This document shows positions 38,597 through 47,459 of a DNA stretch of 64,000 bases, piece after piece. Positions within the stretch are counted from its first letter, which is position 1. The number at the start of each line of letters is the position of its first letter. Source of the stretch: Pseudomonas sp. PB101. Its GTDB lineage: Bacteria > Pseudomonadota > Gammaproteobacteria > Pseudomonadales > Pseudomonadaceae. The notes beneath the pieces were generated by a model. That model had not been told where the DNA came from, did no database searches, and worked only from the letters and a program-made list of their open reading frames with translations. The DNA lies in the NCBI RefSeq assembly GCF_009764265.1, contig NZ_RWIR01000055.1, forward strand, positions 62,001-126,000, given 5' to 3'. A program made the position numbers and the translations under genes.

Positions 38597-41290
38597 TCAA
38601 CGCTTTTCGAGGTTTTCCGGCAGCGGCGCAAACAGCGCCTCGATATCATCGCTCTGCAGTTTCCAGTCCCCGGCCTTGCGCCCATCCAGCACGCCGGCCG
38701 CGAGGTCGGATTTTTCCTTTTGCAGGTGCTGGATCTTTTCCTCCACCGTGCCCCGCGCAATCAGTTTGTAGACGAAAACCGGCTTCTCCTGGCCGATGCG
38801 ATACGCCCGGTCGGTCGCCTGGTTTTCCGTCGCCGGGTTCCACCATGGGTCGTAGTGAATCACCGTGTCCGCTTCGGTCAGGTTCAGGCCAACACCGCCG
38901 GCCTTCAAGCTGATCAGAAAGATCTGACGTTTGCCGCTCTGGAATTCCTTCACCGGTGTGCGGCGGTCGCGGGTCTGGCCGGTCAGCAGGGCGTAGGCCA
39001 CGCCGCGCTTGTTCAGTTCGTCTTCGATCAGCGACAGCATTGAGGTGAACTGCGAGAACAGCAGGATCCGCCGACCTTCCTCGAACAATTCCTCGAGCAT
39101 TTCCATCAGGCTGTCGAGCTTGCCTGAGGTGCTGCCACGGCTTGGCAGGGTCGCTTCGTTGACCAGACGCAAATCGCAGCACACCTGGCGCAGCTTGAGC
39201 AGCGCTTCGAGAATGATGATCTGACTGCGGGCCACGCCTTTGCGGGTGATCTCGTCGCGGACTTTCTTGTCCATGGCCAGGCGCATGGTTTCGTACACGT
39301 CGCGTTGCGCTTCGTTGAGCTCGACCCAGTGGATGATCTCGGTTTTCGGCGGCAATTCGGTGGCCACCTGCTCCTTGGTGCGGCGCAACAGAAACGGCTT
39401 GATCCGACCGTTGAGGTGCGCAAGCCTGACTTCGCTGGCGCGCTTTTCAATCGGTACGCGGTAATCGCGGTTGAAGCTTTTGACATCGCCCAGCCAGCCC
39501 GGCAGGAGGAAGTGAAACAGCGACCACAGTTCACCCAGATGGTTTTCCAGCGGTGTGCCACTCAGGCACAGGCGCTGCCGGGCATTCAGCTCGCGGGCGG
39601 CCTGGGCGGCCTTGCTGGTCGGGTTCTTGATGTATTGCGCTTCATCCAGCACCAGTATGTGCAGCGGCTGCGCAGCCAGGCGTTCGACATCCTTGGGCAG
39701 CAGGGCGTAGGTGGTCAGGATCAGATCGTAGTCAGCCAGCTTGTCGAAGTGCTTTTTGCGGCCGGCACCGTAGAGCGCCAGCACCTTGAGCTGCGGCGTA
39801 AAGTGCGCCGCTTCGTCGAGCCAGTTGGGGATCAGGCTGGTCGGCATCACCACCATGCTAGGTCGATCGAGGCGCCCGGCGTTTTTCTCGCTCAGCACGT
39901 GCGCCAGTGTCTGCAGGGTTTTGCCCAGGCCCATGTCGTCCGCAAGAATTCCGCCTACGTCCAGTTGCCGCAGCGACTGCATCCAGCTCAAGCCCTCGAG
40001 TTGGTAAGGGCGCAGCGTCGCATTCAGGCCGTCCGGGGCGGCGGCGGTGTAGTCCTTGACGTCGCGCAGGCGCTGGGCAAAGGTGCGGATCTGTTCGCCG
40101 CCCTCCCAGAGCAGTGGCATGTCTTCCAGCGGGTTCAGGCGCGTGGCGTCGGCCTTGCTCAGGCGCAAGGTGGTTTCGCCGGGCTCCTGCAGGTAGAACT
40201 CGCCAAGGGTGGCCAGCACCGGCTTCAAGCGGCCGAAGGGCAGGGCGACTTGCAGCGGGCCGTGCTCGGAGTTCGGGCGATTGGGGATGTTGACCAGGAT
40301 CAGCTCGTCGTCGCGGCGTCGGGCCAGGCGTTCCGGGTTGAGGATTTCGGTGTGCGAGCGCATCAGGTTGAGCAGGATCGGCAACAGGCTCAGGCGTTCG
40401 CCGTTGACGATGATCCCCAGTTCCAGATCGAACCAGTCGCGCTCCGGTGCCTGTTCAACGGTGGCGTACCAGTCGTCCACTGCGGTCAGGTCGAAGCCGA
40501 ATTCCTCATCGATCTGCAGTTCCCAGCCCTGGGTGCGCAACTTCGGCAGTTCATTGAGGGTAAAGGTCAGCCAGGCGCTGTCATTGACCATCTCGAACAG
40601 TTCGCCGGCACTTTCCGGCAGGGCCTTGCTTTGTCGGGTGGCGACTTTGAAGCCGAGGATTCGCAACTGTTCCCGGTAGGACTGTTCCACTTCCGGGTGA
40701 CGTTTTATCCGTAGCGTCTGGGTTTCCTGGCGAATCAGGATGTCGGCGTTTTTCTGCCCGGACACGTACTCGTCCAGGTAGCTGAACGACAGCGCCGCAC
40801 GATGCTGGATATAGCGCTGCATGCGGCCGTTGCGCGGCTCGAATGCGCTGAACTCGATGCTCGCCAGCCACAGGCGCGGGACCGGTTGCACGTTGTCCAC
40901 GAGCACTTGCGGCGGGGCTTTCGGGCTGCGGTTTTCCAGGACGGCCTGGAGTTTTTCCAGGAGTTCGGCGTCTTTGGCGGCGGCAGGGTAGTCGAGGGTT
41001 TCCTGCACTTGCAGGAGCACCGCCGCGCAATGTTTGCAGTTGTTGTGCACCGGGCACGAGCAGGTGGCGTCGACCATCAGCAGGGTGCCCTTGGCTGACT
41101 CGCGCAAGCGAATGGTCTGGCGGTAAACGTTACCGCCAGAGCCTTCGCAAGCGGCGACGATGGTAGCGTCGCCGGCCTCGACGATCCTGACGCGATTCTC
41201 CAGCGCGTAGCGGCGACCGCGCTCCAGGCTCTGTTCTTTGAATCGGCTGACCCAGGACGGTGCCAGGGGTTTGCTCAGGGTCGCGGACAT
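38597..41290 (-). CDS. SWIM zinc finger / SNF2-family helicase
   Basis: 897-residue Swi2/Snf2 ATPase that probably remodels protein-nucleic acid complexes. The N-terminus has a SWIM zinc finger (CSCPVHNNCKHCAAV). The ATPase has Walker A in LADDMGLGKTLQTLAHVL, DEAQ box LVLDEAQYIKNPTS and motif III LSGTPLENHLGELWSLF. The helicase C lobe has ILLFSQFTSMLSLIEDEL, SLKAGGVGLNLTEADTVIH and ATDRAYRIGQEKPV. The middle region (about 150-420) is family specific. It starts only 3 bases after the preceding CsiV-like gene, so the two are probably cotranscribed. Confidence 0.93.
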   Translation of the reverse strand: MSATLSKPLAPSWVSRFKEQSLERGRRYALENRVRIVEAGDATIVAACEGSGGNVYRQTIRLRESAKGTLLMVDATCSCPVHNNCKHCAAVLLQVQETLDYPAAAKDAELLEKLQAVLENRSPKAPPQVLVDNVQPVPRLWLASIEFSAFEPRNGRMQRYIQHRAALSFSYLDEYVSGQKNADILIRQETQTLRIKRHPEVEQSYREQLRILGFKVATRQSKALPESAGELFEMVNDSAWLTFTLNELPKLRTQGWELQIDEEFGFDLTAVDDWYATVEQAPERDWFDLELGIIVNGERLSLLPILLNLMRSHTEILNPERLARRRDDELILVNIPNRPNSEHGPLQVALPFGRLKPVLATLGEFYLQEPGETTLRLSKADATRLNPLEDMPLLWEGGEQIRTFAQRLRDVKDYTAAAPDGLNATLRPYQLEGLSWMQSLRQLDVGGILADDMGLGKTLQTLAHVLSEKNAGRLDRPSMVVMPTSLIPNWLDEAAHFTPQLKVLALYGAGRKKHFDKLADYDLILTTYALLPKDVERLAAQPLHILVLDEAQYIKNPTSKAAQAARELNARQRLCLSGTPLENHLGELWSLFHFLLPGWLGDVKSFNRDYRVPIEKRASEVRLAHLNGRIKPFLLRRTKEQVATELPPKTEIIHWVELNEAQRDVYETMRLAMDKKVRDEITRKGVARSQIIILEALLKLRQVCCDLRLVNEATLPSRGSTSGKLDSLMEMLEELFEEGRRILLFSQFTSMLSLIEDELNKRGVAYALLTGQTRDRRTPVKEFQSGKRQIFLISLKAGGVGLNLTEADTVIHYDPWWNPATENQATDRAYRIGQEKPVFVYKLIARGTVEEKIQHLQKEKSDLAAGVLDGRKAGDWKLQSDDIEALFAPLPENLEKR

Positions 41291-41293
41291 AGA

Positions 41294-41872
41294 TCAGTCC
41301 GGAATTTCTTCGGGAGCTGCTCGGGGTGCGGGAGCGGTCAGCGAGGTGATCTTGATCAGCAGGCCGAGATGGCCGGCGTCGAGGAAGTTCAACTGGCCGT
41401 TTTTGGTATGACTGTCGGTCTTCAGGCGTTCGCTGGCGGTGACCAGGCCATCTTCGTTGATCTGGTTCACCCAGAAGTCTGCGTCGACGTCGGTAAAGCG
41501 CCCCAACTTCATGCTCAACGTGCCCTCGATAGGGAATTGGCCAAATTGTTCCTTGCCGTCGCTGATCGCGATTCGGGTGGCTTCCTCGCCAAGGTTCTGT
41601 TGCCAGGCCTTGTGCAGCAACACTGTGTATTCATTGCTGGCGGTGAGTTTTTCCACCTCGCCATTGAGGCTTGGCGTGCGCAGGCTGTCGGCGCTGACGG
41701 GCTGGGCGCCAGCCGCCCAGTCTTCCGGTGCGGCGCGGCTGACAATCGCCGGCACGGCGTTTTGACGGACCAGAATCATTTCGACCTGATACAGGTCATC
41801 GGCAAATGCCGTGGGGGCGACCAGCGCTGGCATCAGCAGGGTCAGCAAAGTCAGAGAGCGAAACAGGCGCAT
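41294..41872 (-). CDS. CsiV-family periplasmic protein
   Basis: 192 residues with a clear signal peptide: MRLFRSLTLLTLLMPALVA, then PTAFADD. The mature domain starts LYQVEMILVRQNAVP, and the distal part (FPIEGTLSMKLGRFTDVD) fits CsiV-family proteins. In Vibrio, CsiV helps deliver lipoprotein LpoA for cell-wall synthesis; whether that holds here is not known. It lies 10 bases after mfd and 3 bases before the SNF2 gene. Confidence 0.8.
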   Translation of the reverse strand: MRLFRSLTLLTLLMPALVAPTAFADDLYQVEMILVRQNAVPAIVSRAAPEDWAAGAQPVSADSLRTPSLNGEVEKLTASNEYTVLLHKAWQQNLGEEATRIAISDGKEQFGQFPIEGTLSMKLGRFTDVDADFWVNQINEDGLVTASERLKTDSHTKNGQLNFLDAGHLGLLIKITSLTAPAPRAAPEEIPD

Positions 41873-41882
41873 GCGGCGTCCT

Positions 41883-44800
41883 TCAAGCAGTTTTCGGAAC
41901 GAGGCGCTCGAACAGCGCCTCTACAGTATTAAAGCGCTCTTCCGGGCGCTCCATCGGAACCATGAACTTGAACATCGTGGCGCCTTCGAATTTGTAGCGT
42001 TTTGGCTGGCTCTGGATCAGCTTGATCAGGGTCAGCGGGTCGACCGGCGTCTGTGCGGCGAACTCGACGCGACCGCCTTGCGGGCCGCCATCGACTTTCT
42101 TGATGCCCAGTTGCTCGGCCTGCAATTTCAGCGCAGTGATGCGGATCAGGTTCTTGGTCGGTTCCGGCAGCAGGCCGAATCGATCGATCATCTCCACCTG
42201 CAAATCCTTGAGGCCATCTTCATCGGTGGCCGAGGCGATGCGTTTGTAGAGGATCAGGCGGGCGTGGACATCCGGCAGGTAATCTTCCGGAATCAACGCC
42301 GGTACCCGCAAGTTGACTTCCGGGCCGCCGCCGAGCGGTTGATCGAGGTTCGGCTGCTCGCCCTTGCGGATCGACTTCACCGCGCGTTCGAGCATTTCCA
42401 TGTACAGCGTGAAGCCGACTGCCTGGATCTGCCCGCTCTGGCCGTCGCCGAGCAGTTCGCCGGCGCCACGGATTTCCAGGTCGTTGGTGGCGAGCACGAA
42501 GCCCGCGCCGAGGTCCTGGGTATTGGCAATCGCTTCCAGGCGCTTTTCCGCGTCCGGGGTGATTTGCTGGCGTGGCGGCGTCAGCAGGTAGGCGTACGCC
42601 TGGTGGTGGCTGCGTCCGACCCGGCCGCGCAACTGGTGCAACTGTGCCAGGCCGAACTTGTCGGCGCGCTCGATGATGATGGTGTTGGCGCTCGGCACGT
42701 CGATACCGGTCTCGATGATGGTCGAGGCGATCAGTACGTTGAAGCGCTTGTGATAGAAGTCGCTCATCACCTGTTCGAGATCACGTTCGCGCATCTGCCC
42801 GTGACCGATGCCGATCCGTGCTTCCGGCACCAGTTCGGCGAGGTCGGCGGCGCATTTCTCGATGGTTTTCACATCGTTGTGCAGGTAATAGACCTGGCCG
42901 CCCCGCAGCAGCTCACGCAGCAAGGCCTCTTTGACCGTGCTCTTGTTCTGTTCCATGACGAAGGTGCGCACCGACAGGCGACGGGCCGGCGGCGTGGCGA
43001 TGATCGACAGGTCGCGCATGCCCGACACCGCCATGTTCAGCGTGCGCGGAATCGGCGTGGCGGTCAGGGTGAGGATGTCGACTTCGCTGCGCAGTGCCTT
43101 GAGCTGTTCTTTCTGGCGCACACCGAAGCGGTGTTCCTCGTCGATGATCACCAGCCCGAGGTTTTTGATCTTCACGTCGTCCTGCAGCAGCTTGTGCGTG
43201 CCGATGACGATGTCGATCTTGCCTTCGGCCAGATCGGCGACCGCGGCGTTCACTTCCTTGGCCGACTTGAAGCGGCTCATCACCTCCACGGTCACCGGCC
43301 AGTCGGCGAAGCGGTCGCGGAAGCTGTTGTAGTGCTGCTGGGCGAGCAGGGTGGTCGGCACCAGGATCGCCACTTGGCGACCACCGTGAACCGCGATGAA
43401 CGCGGCGCGCATGGCCACTTCGGTCTTGCCGAAGCCGACGTCGCCGCACACCAGGCGGTCCATCGGCTTGGGCGCGAGCATGTCTTCGCGCACCGCTTCG
43501 ATGGTGGTTTGCTGGTCCGGGGTTTCTTCGAACGGGAAGCCGGCGCTGAAGGTCGCGTAGTCGGCTTTCGGGTCGGCGAAGGCATAACCTTCGCGGGCGG
43601 CGCGGCGGGCATAGATGTCGAGCAGCTCGGCGGCGACGTCGCGCACCTGTTCGGCAGCCTTGCGCTTGGCTTTCTGCCAGGTCTCGGAACCGAGGCGATG
43701 CAGCGGGGCCAGGGCATCGTCGCTGCCTGTGTAGCGGGCGATCAGGTGCAGGTTGGCCACCGGCACGTAGAGCTTGGCGTTCTCGGCGTATTCCAGCGTC
43801 AGGAATTCAGCGGCCTGACTGTCGATCTCGAGGATCGTCAGGCCGAGGTAGCGGCCGACACCGTGGTCGATATGCACCACCGGCGCGCCTTCGCGCAGCT
43901 CGGTGAGGTTCTTGATCACCGCATCGTTGTTGGCATCGGCGCGTTTTTCCCGGCGTCGACGTTGCATCACGCGCTGGCCGAACAACGGGCTTTCGGCAAC
44001 CAGGGCCAGGGCCGGGTCGTCGAGCTGCAGGCCTTCATCGAGCGGGGCGATGGTGATCGCCAGGCGCTCCTTGCCGGCGACAAAGTCCGGCCAGCTGTCG
44101 ACGGTTTTCGGCCGCAGCTTCAGGCGTTCCAGCAGTTCCAGCAGTACTTCGCGACGGCCTGCCGATTCGGCGGTAAACAACACGCGGCCGGGGAACTGGT
44201 CGAGGAACTCGGCCAGCGCCGCCAGCGGCTGCGTGGCCTTGGCTTCGATGGCCAGGTTCGGCAGCTCCCGAGCGGGGAATCGCTCGCGACCGCTACCGCT
44301 TTCCACGTCCTGTTGACTGGCCACCACGCGCGGCCAGTTCTTCAGGCGCGCGAAGCAGTCTTCCACCGGCAGGAACAGTTCGGCGGGCGGCAATAAAGGA
44401 CGGGACGGGTCGACGCGGCGTTCTTCATAACGATTGCGCACATCGTTCCAGAAGTTTTCCGCCGCCTGTTCGATGCCCGGCAGGGAAAACACTTGCGTGT
44501 CCTGGGGCAGGTAATCGAACAGCGTCGAGGTTTCTTCGAAGAACAGCGGCAGGTAGTACTCGATGCCGGCCGGGGTAATCCCGCTGCTCAAGTCCTGGAA
44601 GATCGGGCAGCGGCGGAAGTCGACGTCAAAACGCTCGCGGAAGCGTGCCTTGAAACGGGTGACCGCTTCTTTCTGTAGCGGGAACTCCCTGGCCGGCAAC
44701 AGCTTGACCGAATCGACCTTGTCGATGGAACGCTGGTTCTCCGGATCGAAGGTGCGCAGGGTTTCGATTTCGTCGTCGAACAGATCGATGCGGTATGGAA

Positions 44801-45332
44801 GCTTGCTGCCCATCGGGAACAGATCGATCAGCGAGCCGCGCACGGTGAATTCGCCGTGTTCATACACCGTATCGACGTAGCGATAACCGGTGGCTTCAAG
44901 CCGGGTGCGCATTTGCTCGACGTCGAGTTTCTGGCCGATATCCAGCACCAGGCTGCTGCCGAGCAGGAATTTGGTCGGTGCAAGGCGATGCAGGGCGGTC
45001 GTGATCGGCACCACCAGCACGCCATGGCTCAGTTCCGGCAGTCGGTAGAGGCTGGCGATGCGCTGGGAGATGATGTCCTGATGCGGCGAGAACAGGTCGT
45101 AGGGCAGGGTTTCCCAGTCGGGAAAGTGCAATACGGGCAAATCCGGGGCGAAGAAGGCCAGCTCCTGTTCCAGCCGTTCGGCACTTTGGCTGTCGGCGGT
45201 CAGCAGCAGGGTAAAGCGCTTGGCAGCGCTGGCGGCCTCGGCGATGGCCAGGCTCAGGGCGGCACCGGGCAGGTTGCCCCAGTGCTGTTTACCTGCCGCG
45301 GCAGGGAGAAGCGGTAGACGCAGAACGGGCAC
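41883..45332 (-). CDS. mfd: Transcription-repair coupling factor Mfd
   Basis: Removes stalled RNA polymerase and recruits UvrA. The 1149-residue protein has a UvrB-like N-terminal module (about 10-340), an RNA-polymerase interaction domain (about 480-550, DHGVGRYLGLTILEID), and a RecG-like translocase with DRLVCGDVGFGKTEVAMRAA, VIIDEEHRFGVRQKEQL and LTATPIPRTLNMAVSGMRDL. The TRG motif follows (RGRVGRSHHQAYAYLLTP), then a C-terminal UvrA-mimic domain. It leads the mfd-csiV-SNF2 run. Confidence 0.97.
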   Translation of the reverse strand: MPVLRLPLLPAAAGKQHWGNLPGAALSLAIAEAASAAKRFTLLLTADSQSAERLEQELAFFAPDLPVLHFPDWETLPYDLFSPHQDIISQRIASLYRLPELSHGVLVVPITTALHRLAPTKFLLGSSLVLDIGQKLDVEQMRTRLEATGYRYVDTVYEHGEFTVRGSLIDLFPMGSKLPYRIDLFDDEIETLRTFDPENQRSIDKVDSVKLLPAREFPLQKEAVTRFKARFRERFDVDFRRCPIFQDLSSGITPAGIEYYLPLFFEETSTLFDYLPQDTQVFSLPGIEQAAENFWNDVRNRYEERRVDPSRPLLPPAELFLPVEDCFARLKNWPRVVASQQDVESGSGRERFPARELPNLAIEAKATQPLAALAEFLDQFPGRVLFTAESAGRREVLLELLERLKLRPKTVDSWPDFVAGKERLAITIAPLDEGLQLDDPALALVAESPLFGQRVMQRRRREKRADANNDAVIKNLTELREGAPVVHIDHGVGRYLGLTILEIDSQAAEFLTLEYAENAKLYVPVANLHLIARYTGSDDALAPLHRLGSETWQKAKRKAAEQVRDVAAELLDIYARRAAREGYAFADPKADYATFSAGFPFEETPDQQTTIEAVREDMLAPKPMDRLVCGDVGFGKTEVAMRAAFIAVHGGRQVAILVPTTLLAQQHYNSFRDRFADWPVTVEVMSRFKSAKEVNAAVADLAEGKIDIVIGTHKLLQDDVKIKNLGLVIIDEEHRFGVRQKEQLKALRSEVDILTLTATPIPRTLNMAVSGMRDLSIIATPPARRLSVRTFVMEQNKSTVKEALLRELLRGGQVYYLHNDVKTIEKCAADLAELVPEARIGIGHGQMRERDLEQVMSDFYHKRFNVLIASTIIETGIDVPSANTIIIERADKFGLAQLHQLRGRVGRSHHQAYAYLLTPPRQQITPDAEKRLEAIANTQDLGAGFVLATNDLEIRGAGELLGDGQSGQIQAVGFTLYMEMLERAVKSIRKGEQPNLDQPLGGGPEVNLRVPALIPEDYLPDVHARLILYKRIASATDEDGLKDLQVEMIDRFGLLPEPTKNLIRITALKLQAEQLGIKKVDGGPQGGRVEFAAQTPVDPLTLIKLIQSQPKRYKFEGATMFKFMVPMERPEERFNTVEALFERLVPKTA

Positions 45333-45434
45333 GGAAGGTTGAGCTCCAAGCGTTGCGACAAAGTCGGTAATTGTAGCGGTCTACGGTGCCGCCTGTCAGT
45401 TGCTGACTGCGTCTAAAGCACCGGTTTGGCGAAA

Positions 45435-45451
45435 TGTAGTGGTAAAGACAA
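45435..45451 (+). promoter_or_regulatory. Direct-repeat operator candidate A (HexR-like)
   Basis: TGTAGTGGTAAAGACAA; TGT and ACA form a partial dyad 10 bases apart. HexR-type regulators of sugar metabolism bind TGTAGT...ACA-like sites, and gap genes are known HexR targets in pseudomonads. The link to HexR is inference. Confidence 0.45.
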
Positions 45452-45485
45452 AATTAGACGGTTTTTTGCCGGAATTTATTGAATA

Positions 45486-45502
45486 TGTAGTGGCAAAAAC
45501 AA
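45486..45502 (+). promoter_or_regulatory. Direct-repeat operator candidate B (HexR-like)
   Basis: TGTAGTGGCAAAAACAA, a 15-of-17 match to the copy 51 bases upstream, about five helical turns away and on the same face. Confidence 0.45.
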
Positions 45503-45665
45503 CCAGTGTTACGGAGGGTTACGGATAAGGGGGCGTGACCTCCAAAAAATTGACTGCGCTGAAAGCCCCGGTTTTATTGGGTTTGCGCGAGGCGTAAGTT
45601 TTTTGAACGACGAATTGTTACGTAAAGCACGACGGGCGCGCATTGCTACCGCAGTCACTCGGCGG

Positions 45666-45671
45666 CATAAT
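45666..45671 (+). promoter_or_regulatory. Probable -10 of gapB
   Basis: CATAAT lies about 40 bases before the GTG start at 45711, leaving a short leader. The start site would fall near 45678. Confidence 0.5.
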
Positions 45672-45710
45672 GTAGCCCCTTTTTTCTGCCCCTACATGTG
45701 GAAGGTTCCC

Positions 45711-47159
45711 GTGACTCAGAAGCCCGACCAGTGTCTTGGTGAATGGATCGACCGTGAAGCACTCGCAGAAGCGATGATTCCGCTTATCGGTCAGCTCTAC
45801 CGCAATAACAACGTGGTGAGCTCGATCTATGGCCGCAGCCTGATCAATCGTTCAGTCATTGCGATTCTCAAAGCGCACCGCTTTGCCCGTCACCGTCAGT
45901 CCGACGAAAGTGAGCTGTCCGTCCACGAAACATTCCCGCTGATCAAGGCGATGAGCGAGCTCAAGCTCGGCGCCGCTTCGGTGGACCTGGGCAAGCTGGC
46001 GGCCAAATTCAAGGCCGAAGGCAATGGCCGCAGTGCCGAGCAGTTCGTCCGTGAAGAACTGGCCGACGTGGTTGGCCAGCAGAACGCTTCCGCCCGCAAA
46101 GGCACCGACGTTGTCCTGTACGGCTTCGGTCGTATCGGCCGTCTGCTGGCACGCATCCTGATCGAGAAAACCGGTGGTGGCGACGGCCTGCGCCTGCGCG
46201 CCATCGTTGTCCGCAAGGGTGCCGAGAACGACCTGGTCAAGCGCGCCAGCCTGCTGCGTCGCGACTCGGTTCACGGTCCGTTCGATGGCACCATCACCAT
46301 CGATGAAGCCAACAACACCATCACCGCCAACGGCAACCTGATCCAGGTTATCTACGCCAAGAGCCCGGCCGAAGTCGACTACACCCAGTACGGCATCGAA
46401 AACGCTCTGATCGTCGACAACACCGGTGTATGGCGTGACGCCGACGGCCTGGGCCAGCACCTGGCCTGCCCGGGCGCTGCCCGCGTGATCCTCACCGCAC
46501 CTGGCAAGGGCGCGCTGAAGAACATCGTGCATGGCATCAACCATGGCGACATCACCCCTGACGACAAGATCATCTCGGCGGCTTCCTGCACCACCAACGC
46601 CATCGTGCCGGTGCTCAAGGCAGTCAACGACAAGTTCGGCATCGTCAACGGCCACGTCGAAACCGTTCACTCGTTCACCAACGACCAGAACCTGATCGAC
46701 AACTTCCACAAGGGCAGCCGTCGTGGCCGCGCCGCGCCGCTGAACATGGTCATCACCGAGACCGGTGCCGCCACCGCAGCCGCCAAGGCGCTGCCAGTGC
46801 TCAAGGGCAAGCTGACCGGCAACGCGATTCGCGTTCCTACGCCGAACGTGTCGATGGCCATCCTGAACCTGAACCTGGAAAAGGCCACCACTCGCGAAGA
46901 GATCAACGAGTACCTGCGCCAGATGGCCATGCACTCGGACCTGCACAAGCAGATCGACTACGTGAGCTCCCAGGAAGTGGTTTCCACCGACTTCGTTGGC
47001 TCGCGCCACGCTGGCGTCGTGGATGCTGAAGCGACCATCACCCAGGATAACCGCGTTGTTTTGTACGTCTGGTACGACAACGAGTTCGGTTACAGCTGCC
47101 AGGTGGTTCGCGTGATGGAAGACATGGCCGGTGTAAACCCGCCAGCATTCCCGCGCTAA
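45711..47159 (+). CDS. gapB: Glyceraldehyde-3-phosphate dehydrogenase, long form (GapB type)
   Basis: Oxidative phosphorylation of glyceraldehyde-3-phosphate, or the reverse in gluconeogenesis. About 482 residues, some 130 more than the usual enzyme. The extra N-terminal part (about 1-120, starting TQKPDQCLGEWIDREALA) precedes the Rossmann motif VVLYGFGRIGRLLARILIEK. The catalytic cysteine is in ISAASCTTNAIVPVLKAVND, and the C-terminal WYDNEFGYSCQVVRVM is standard. I chose GTG 45711 because GGAAGG lies 5 bases upstream; ATG 45696 has none. A terminator follows. Confidence 0.95.
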   Translation: MTQKPDQCLGEWIDREALAEAMIPLIGQLYRNNNVVSSIYGRSLINRSVIAILKAHRFARHRQSDESELSVHETFPLIKAMSELKLGAASVDLGKLAAKFKAEGNGRSAEQFVREELADVVGQQNASARKGTDVVLYGFGRIGRLLARILIEKTGGGDGLRLRAIVVRKGAENDLVKRASLLRRDSVHGPFDGTITIDEANNTITANGNLIQVIYAKSPAEVDYTQYGIENALIVDNTGVWRDADGLGQHLACPGAARVILTAPGKGALKNIVHGINHGDITPDDKIISAASCTTNAIVPVLKAVNDKFGIVNGHVETVHSFTNDQNLIDNFHKGSRRGRAAPLNMVITETGAATAAAKALPVLKGKLTGNAIRVPTPNVSMAILNLNLEKATTREEINEYLRQMAMHSDLHKQIDYVSSQEVVSTDFVGSRHAGVVDAEATITQDNRVVLYVWYDNEFGYSCQVVRVMEDMAGVNPPAFPR

Positions 47160-47459
47160 GCCTTTAGCTGCACATGAAACGCCCCGGCCTTGGTCGGGGC
47201 GTTTTTGTTTGTGCGCCCCGCATGGACGCAATGTCTTGTGGGTGTGCGTGGTTCGACAGGCCGTTCTTCCTGCCGATTGTTATCGGCCCTCTTGTTTTTC
47301 TGTCTGAAGAGATCCGCTTTAGAAGCACTCTTGTAGGAAATGGATTTTTTCTTTTGGCGAAATTTCCTGATCGCCCTGTAGGCCCTGCTGTTGGGGGCGC
47401 GACGCTGTTAGCGTCCACCGCATTATTGCGGGCGACCGGATGAAAAAGGAGAAACAACA
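47160..47459. other. Intergenic region between gapB and the PAAR effector gene
   Basis: 300 bases with the gapB terminator (47177-47207) and a more AT-rich segment before the effector start. A plus-strand frame at 47174-47443 is open, but it begins inside the terminator, lacks a ribosome binding site and resembles nothing I recognise. Confidence 0.65.
47177..47207 (+). terminator. Intrinsic terminator after gapB
   Basis: AAACGCCCCG pairs with CGGGGCGTTT (47177-47186 with 47195-47204), continued by TTTG. It insulates the effector gene from gapB. Confidence 0.92.

Larger units (their letters stand above)
45333..45710. other. Divergent intergenic region between mfd and gapB
   Basis: This 378-base gap has the promoters of mfd and gapB. 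It contains two 17-base direct repeats (45435-45451 and 45486-45502) and a gapB -10 (CATAAT, 45666-45671). It is noticeably more AT-rich than its neighbours. No protein gene is seen; a reading frame from 45603 joins gapB but lacks a ribosome binding site. Confidence 0.7.

Noticed and set aside
41811..44396. Plus-strand frame of about 860 codons antisense to mfd
   Set aside because: mfd is full length with all motor motifs; the antisense frame is a codon-bias artefact.
47174..47443. Possible 89-codon gene before the PAAR effector
   Set aside because: It begins inside the gapB terminator, has no ribosome binding site and resembles no adaptor or chaperone. It would be worth revisiting only if ribosome profiling shows translation.
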